From assembly GCA_028716525.1 (NCBI GenBank), contig JAQUPQ010000020.1, positions 1-64,000 of the forward strand: a stretch of 64,000 nucleotides of DNA. Direction: 5' to 3'. Under the pieces are notes generated by a model. That model had not been told where the DNA came from. It did not search any database and was given only the letters and a program-made list of their open reading frames with translations. Position 1 is the first letter of the stretch. The number at the start of each line of letters is the position of its first letter. A program made the translations under genes and the position numbers. This DNA is from Terriglobia bacterium. Its GTDB lineage: Bacteria; Acidobacteriota; Terriglobia; JAIQFV01. Shown here piece after piece: positions 61,351 to 64,000 of this stretch.

Positions 61351-63381
61351 TTATTGTCGCACTCCATCGTAGGCCACGATCTTGCCGGCGATGGCGCTGG
61401 CGGCGACGGTCAACGGGCTGGCCAGATAGACCTTCCCCGGACCGCTGCGACCCGGAAAATTCCGGTTCTGAGAGCTGACGGTGACCTCCTCCTGGGATTG
61501 TGAGGCACCCGGGCCGGCGTTGATGCACGCCCCGCAACTGGGCTCGATAATCTGGGCGCCCACTTTTTTGAAGATCTCAGTATACCCTCGCGCTTCCGCA
61601 TACTCGCGCGTTTCCTGCGATCCGAATTGGATGAAGCAATGCACGTGTGGAGCCACGTGTTGCCCCTTGGTCAGCGCTTCACGAAACACCTGCGCGTACA
61701 TGTCCATGTCCTCATTCTTGCCGGCGGTGCAGGAACCGCCGTAGGCAATGTCGATCTTCACGTCCTGCTTCAATTCATCGATAAACACCCCATTGCCGGG
61801 GTCTCCCGGCAGCGCCACCAATGGGCGCAATTTACCGGCATCGACCTCGATGACCTTGGCAAACTGAGCTCCCGAATCGCTGAACCATCCCTCGCAACAT
61901 TTTTCCGCATCGGCGCGGCTCATACCGCGCCGCTCCATGAGAAACTCCACTGCTTTTTGATCCGGCGCAACAATGCCTGTGAACCCCCCAATTTCGGCGG
62001 CCATATTGGTCAGCGTGGCGCGCTCATCGATCGACAGGCTCTCGACGACCTCCCCGGCATATTCGATAACCTTCCCCAAGGCCTCACCGTTCTTCACATA
62101 TGGCGTCCTGAGGATTTCCAAAATGATGTCCTTGGCGGTGACGTTGGGCGCCTTCTTGCCGCGCACCATCACTCGCACGGTTTCTGGAATCCGGACGCGA
62201 ACATCCTTGGTGATCCAGGCATTGAACACATCCGTTGTTCCGATGCCGAAGGCTATACAGCCCAGGGCTCCGCTGTGAGGCGTGTGGCTATCGCTCCCCA
62301 CCACGACCTGGCCCGGAAGAGCATAGCCTTCCAGAATCTTGCTGTGACATATGGCCTGGCTTCCTTTGCGATCCGCAAGTTCGCCATGGACGCGAATTCC
62401 TTGAGCCTCGGCAAAAGCCTGTTGCTTTCGCTTCAGCTCAAAAGCGAGATCCAGCAAGCCCATTTCCACACGTTCGCGCGGCATGACTTCATCCAAAAAA
62501 GTGAGATGATCACGGAAGAAGATCACGGATTGCGGGTCGCTCACCTTTTCATTCTTCCCAACCAGCTGCTCGAAAAAGATCGCTGCCATGGGGGTAACAT
62601 ATTCGTGACTGAAGCGCAGGTCCGCACGCACAAAGCCGGAGTCACCCGGTTTGACCGCCGGCGTTCCCACCTCGTTCCTGGACAGATCCTGTACCATATG
62701 CCGGGCAAAGATCTTTTCCGCCAATGCCATGGGCCGGAGAGGAGTTTCAACAGGCGGCAGGAGGGCCTTCCCTTGCAATCGCGCCAAGTTGAAATTGAAC
62801 AGTCCTCCGTATTCCACGATTTGTCGCGTGATCGGATCTTCTCCGCGGGTGAATTCTTCCAAAGCAATCGACTCGCCTCGACGGATCTTTCCGATCACCT
62901 CAAAGTTTGTGGTGACGTACAGTCCCAGGTTCTGGCAGTTTTGTTTGTAAATTCGCTCAATGTTTTCGGCCACAATCACCTGGATACCCGCACACATCTC
63001 GGCATAGGGCGACTGCTCCCGGCTGGATCCTTTACCGCGACGTTTTCCGGCTACCGAAGCAATGAATTTTCCTTTCTTTACCGACCCCCGGGTAATCGGA
63101 AATTCGTCGACCGGTTTCCCGTCTTTCATCGATGTGCATTTCAAACCCAAATACGGAAACTCGCCCAGCAATTCATCAAAGTAATAGCAGATGTAGGCCG
63201 GCGTAATCTCGTCGGTTGAAATGTTGTCGCGCAGAGGAATTTGGGGATTCCAATCCAAATCTTCGTCCGAAAGCTGCTTCTTGATGAGATCCGCATCCAC
63301 AGTCAAAAAAAGCACACGCCCCTCGAAGCGCACATGGGAGGGGCGCTTTGTGACTTCCCGCGCCAATAGTGACGGAATCAT
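61351..63381 (-). CDS. Aconitase-family hydratase with N-terminal swivel domain
   Basis: 676 residues, domain order reversed from standard aconitase. Residues about 40-190 form the swivel domain (DNISTDEITPAYICYYFD, and GKGSSREQSPYAEMCAG, the substrate Ser-Arg loop). Residues about 230-676 form the iron-sulfur core: VVGSDSHTPHSGALGCIAFG, AYGGSCTAGKNEDMDMYAQV and EPSCGACINAGPGASQ for the cluster cysteines. Catalyses isomerisation of citrate/isocitrate or isopropylmalate-type acids. Order swivel-core is seen in AcnB, but the N-terminal HEAT region of AcnB is absent. Confidence 0.88.
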   Translation of the reverse strand: MIPSLLAREVTKRPSHVRFEGRVLFLTVDADLIKKQLSDEDLDWNPQIPLRDNISTDEITPAYICYYFDELLGEFPYLGLKCTSMKDGKPVDEFPITRGSVKKGKFIASVAGKRRGKGSSREQSPYAEMCAGIQVIVAENIERIYKQNCQNLGLYVTTNFEVIGKIRRGESIALEEFTRGEDPITRQIVEYGGLFNFNLARLQGKALLPPVETPLRPMALAEKIFARHMVQDLSRNEVGTPAVKPGDSGFVRADLRFSHEYVTPMAAIFFEQLVGKNEKVSDPQSVIFFRDHLTFLDEVMPRERVEMGLLDLAFELKRKQQAFAEAQGIRVHGELADRKGSQAICHSKILEGYALPGQVVVGSDSHTPHSGALGCIAFGIGTTDVFNAWITKDVRVRIPETVRVMVRGKKAPNVTAKDIILEILRTPYVKNGEALGKVIEYAGEVVESLSIDERATLTNMAAEIGGFTGIVAPDQKAVEFLMERRGMSRADAEKCCEGWFSDSGAQFAKVIEVDAGKLRPLVALPGDPGNGVFIDELKQDVKIDIAYGGSCTAGKNEDMDMYAQVFREALTKGQHVAPHVHCFIQFGSQETREYAEARGYTEIFKKVGAQIIEPSCGACINAGPGASQSQEEVTVSSQNRNFPGRSGPGKVYLASPLTVAASAIAGKIVAYDGVRQ

Positions 63382-63488
63382 GCCCTTGATCCTTCAACAG
63401 CAATGCGTGATTGAAATAAGGAAATATTATACCGAAGATTTAAGGCCCGCGGTTCGATTTCTAATCATGAACTTCTGCGCCCGTGGAT

Positions 63489-64000
63489 TCAAACAAATGG
63501 CCGGTCGATGGCCGGACTCGGGGGCGTGAACAACTTCGCCCCATCGTCTGTAATGTACATGCAATCTTCCAGGCGAATCCCGAATTCGCCGTAAATGTAA
63601 ATGCCCGGCTCATCACTGAAGGTCATCCCGGCTTCGAGGGGGCGGCGATTGCCTTTGACCAGGTAATACCATTCGTGGCCGTCCAATCCGATGCCGTGTC
63701 CCAGGCGATGGGTAAAATACTTGTAACCCGGTCCGTAACCCGCATCCGTGATGACTTGGCGCGCCGCAGCATCTACATTTTCCGCCGGGATGCCCGGCTT
63801 GGCTGTTTTAAGGGCCGCTTGCTGAGCCTGATGAACAATGGACCACACTTTCTTTTGTTTATCACTGGGTTTGCCGAATACCGTAGTCCGGGTGATGTCG
63901 GACGAATAACCTTCGACGCGACAGCCGCCGTCGATCATCACGACATCCCCTTCCTTCAACTTTCGAGGAATCAGGGAGCCGTGTGGAAAAGCGGAATTTT
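63489..64000 (-). CDS. M24 family metallopeptidase (Xaa-Pro aminopeptidase), 5' end missing
   Basis: The last about 170 residues of the enzyme. The frame stays open to 64000 (NSAFPHGSLIPRKLKEGD), so the start lies outside. Metal ligands: DGGCRVEGYSSDITRT (two Asp), FTHRLGHGIGLDGHEW (His), TFSDEPGIYIYGEF and GIRLEDCMYIT (two Glu). Pita-bread fold dinuclear enzyme cleaving residues before proline. The N-terminal creatinase-like half is not visible. Confidence 0.93.
   Translation of the reverse strand, partial: NSAFPHGSLIPRKLKEGDVVMIDGGCRVEGYSSDITRTTVFGKPSDKQKKVWSIVHQAQQAALKTAKPGIPAENVDAAARQVITDAGYGPGYKYFTHRLGHGIGLDGHEWYYLVKGNRRPLEAGMTFSDEPGIYIYGEFGIRLEDCMYITDDGAKLFTPPSPAIDRPFV

Noticed and set aside
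61627-63219. 530-residue plus-strand frame opposite the aconitase
   Set aside because: Antisense shadow without recognisable domains.

Overview
The window reads as chromosomal DNA of a Gram-negative, didermic bacterium, most probably an Acidobacteriota-type lineage. This rests on a lipopolysaccharide heptosyltransferase, a LolA-like carrier, RseP, several predicted outer-membrane barrels, and families that I associate with acidobacterial genomes (DUF6599-like, DUF5777-like, the short protein at 1722). There is no rRNA, CRISPR array, phage or insertion sequence. Almost all of it is tightly packed housekeeping DNA, with one accessory cassette near 8-11 kb.

Layout. 1-2.9 kb (+): an ABC permease end, its ATPase, a small membrane protein and a LolA-like protein, probably an envelope lipid/lipoprotein transport unit. 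3.0-5.9 kb (+): a heme-motif/beta-barrel protein, a TrmH/SpoU methyltransferase and an ABC-2 permease without an ATPase. 6.2-7.8 kb (-): a large secreted protein with a possible thioester domain and a DUF11-like repeat. 8.2-10.7 kb (-): an HprK-like kinase, a PqqD domain fused to a Tat-like signal and a ten-cysteine tail, and a nucleotidyltransferase; this looks like an undescribed peptide-modification cassette and is the most novel item. 11.0-20.8 kb (+): ilvE, pilT, recX, alaS, a lytic transglycosylase, an AMIN amidase and a DUF6599-like protein. 20.8-26.1 kb: a small secreted protein, a candidate small RNA, tRNA-Thr(CGU), a double-PDZ protein, a barrel protein, and a DUF58/MoxR pair. 26.2-29.3 kb (+): tRNA-Val(CAC), a CBM9-like protein, DUF1844, a metallo-hydrolase and ribF.

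29.4-34.9 kb (-): nitrogen control, with glnA and glnE around a methyltransferase; the glutamine synthetase keeps the tyrosine that GlnE would adenylylate. 35.3-36.4 kb (+): a deoxyhypusine-synthase-like enzyme. 36.5-48.3 kb (-): a Fur-type regulator, then a long envelope/isoprenoid run (rseP, dxr, cdsA, uppS, CYTH, polyprenyl synthase, yajQ, a TatD/radical-SAM fusion, metG, larC). Dxr, polyprenyl synthase and UppS supply undecaprenyl and quinone chains, CdsA supplies CDP-diacylglycerol. 48.5-53.8 kb: DUF962, amrS, DUF72, TIGR04076, ttcA and waaF. 53.8-64 kb (-): a hybrid histidine kinase, a tandem DinB protein, an esterase, a fused E1 alpha/beta dehydrogenase, a permuted aconitase-family enzyme, and an M24 peptidase cut by the window end.

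Regulatory reading: three promoters (glnA, the deoxyhypusine-synthase-like gene and tRNA-Val) share TTGAC(A/G), a 17-base spacer and TAGTTT. A promoter-hairpin-anti-Shine-Dalgarno-terminator arrangement upstream of tRNA-Thr predicts a small RNA of about 80 nucleotides. All functions are inferred by reading motifs; no database search was possible.
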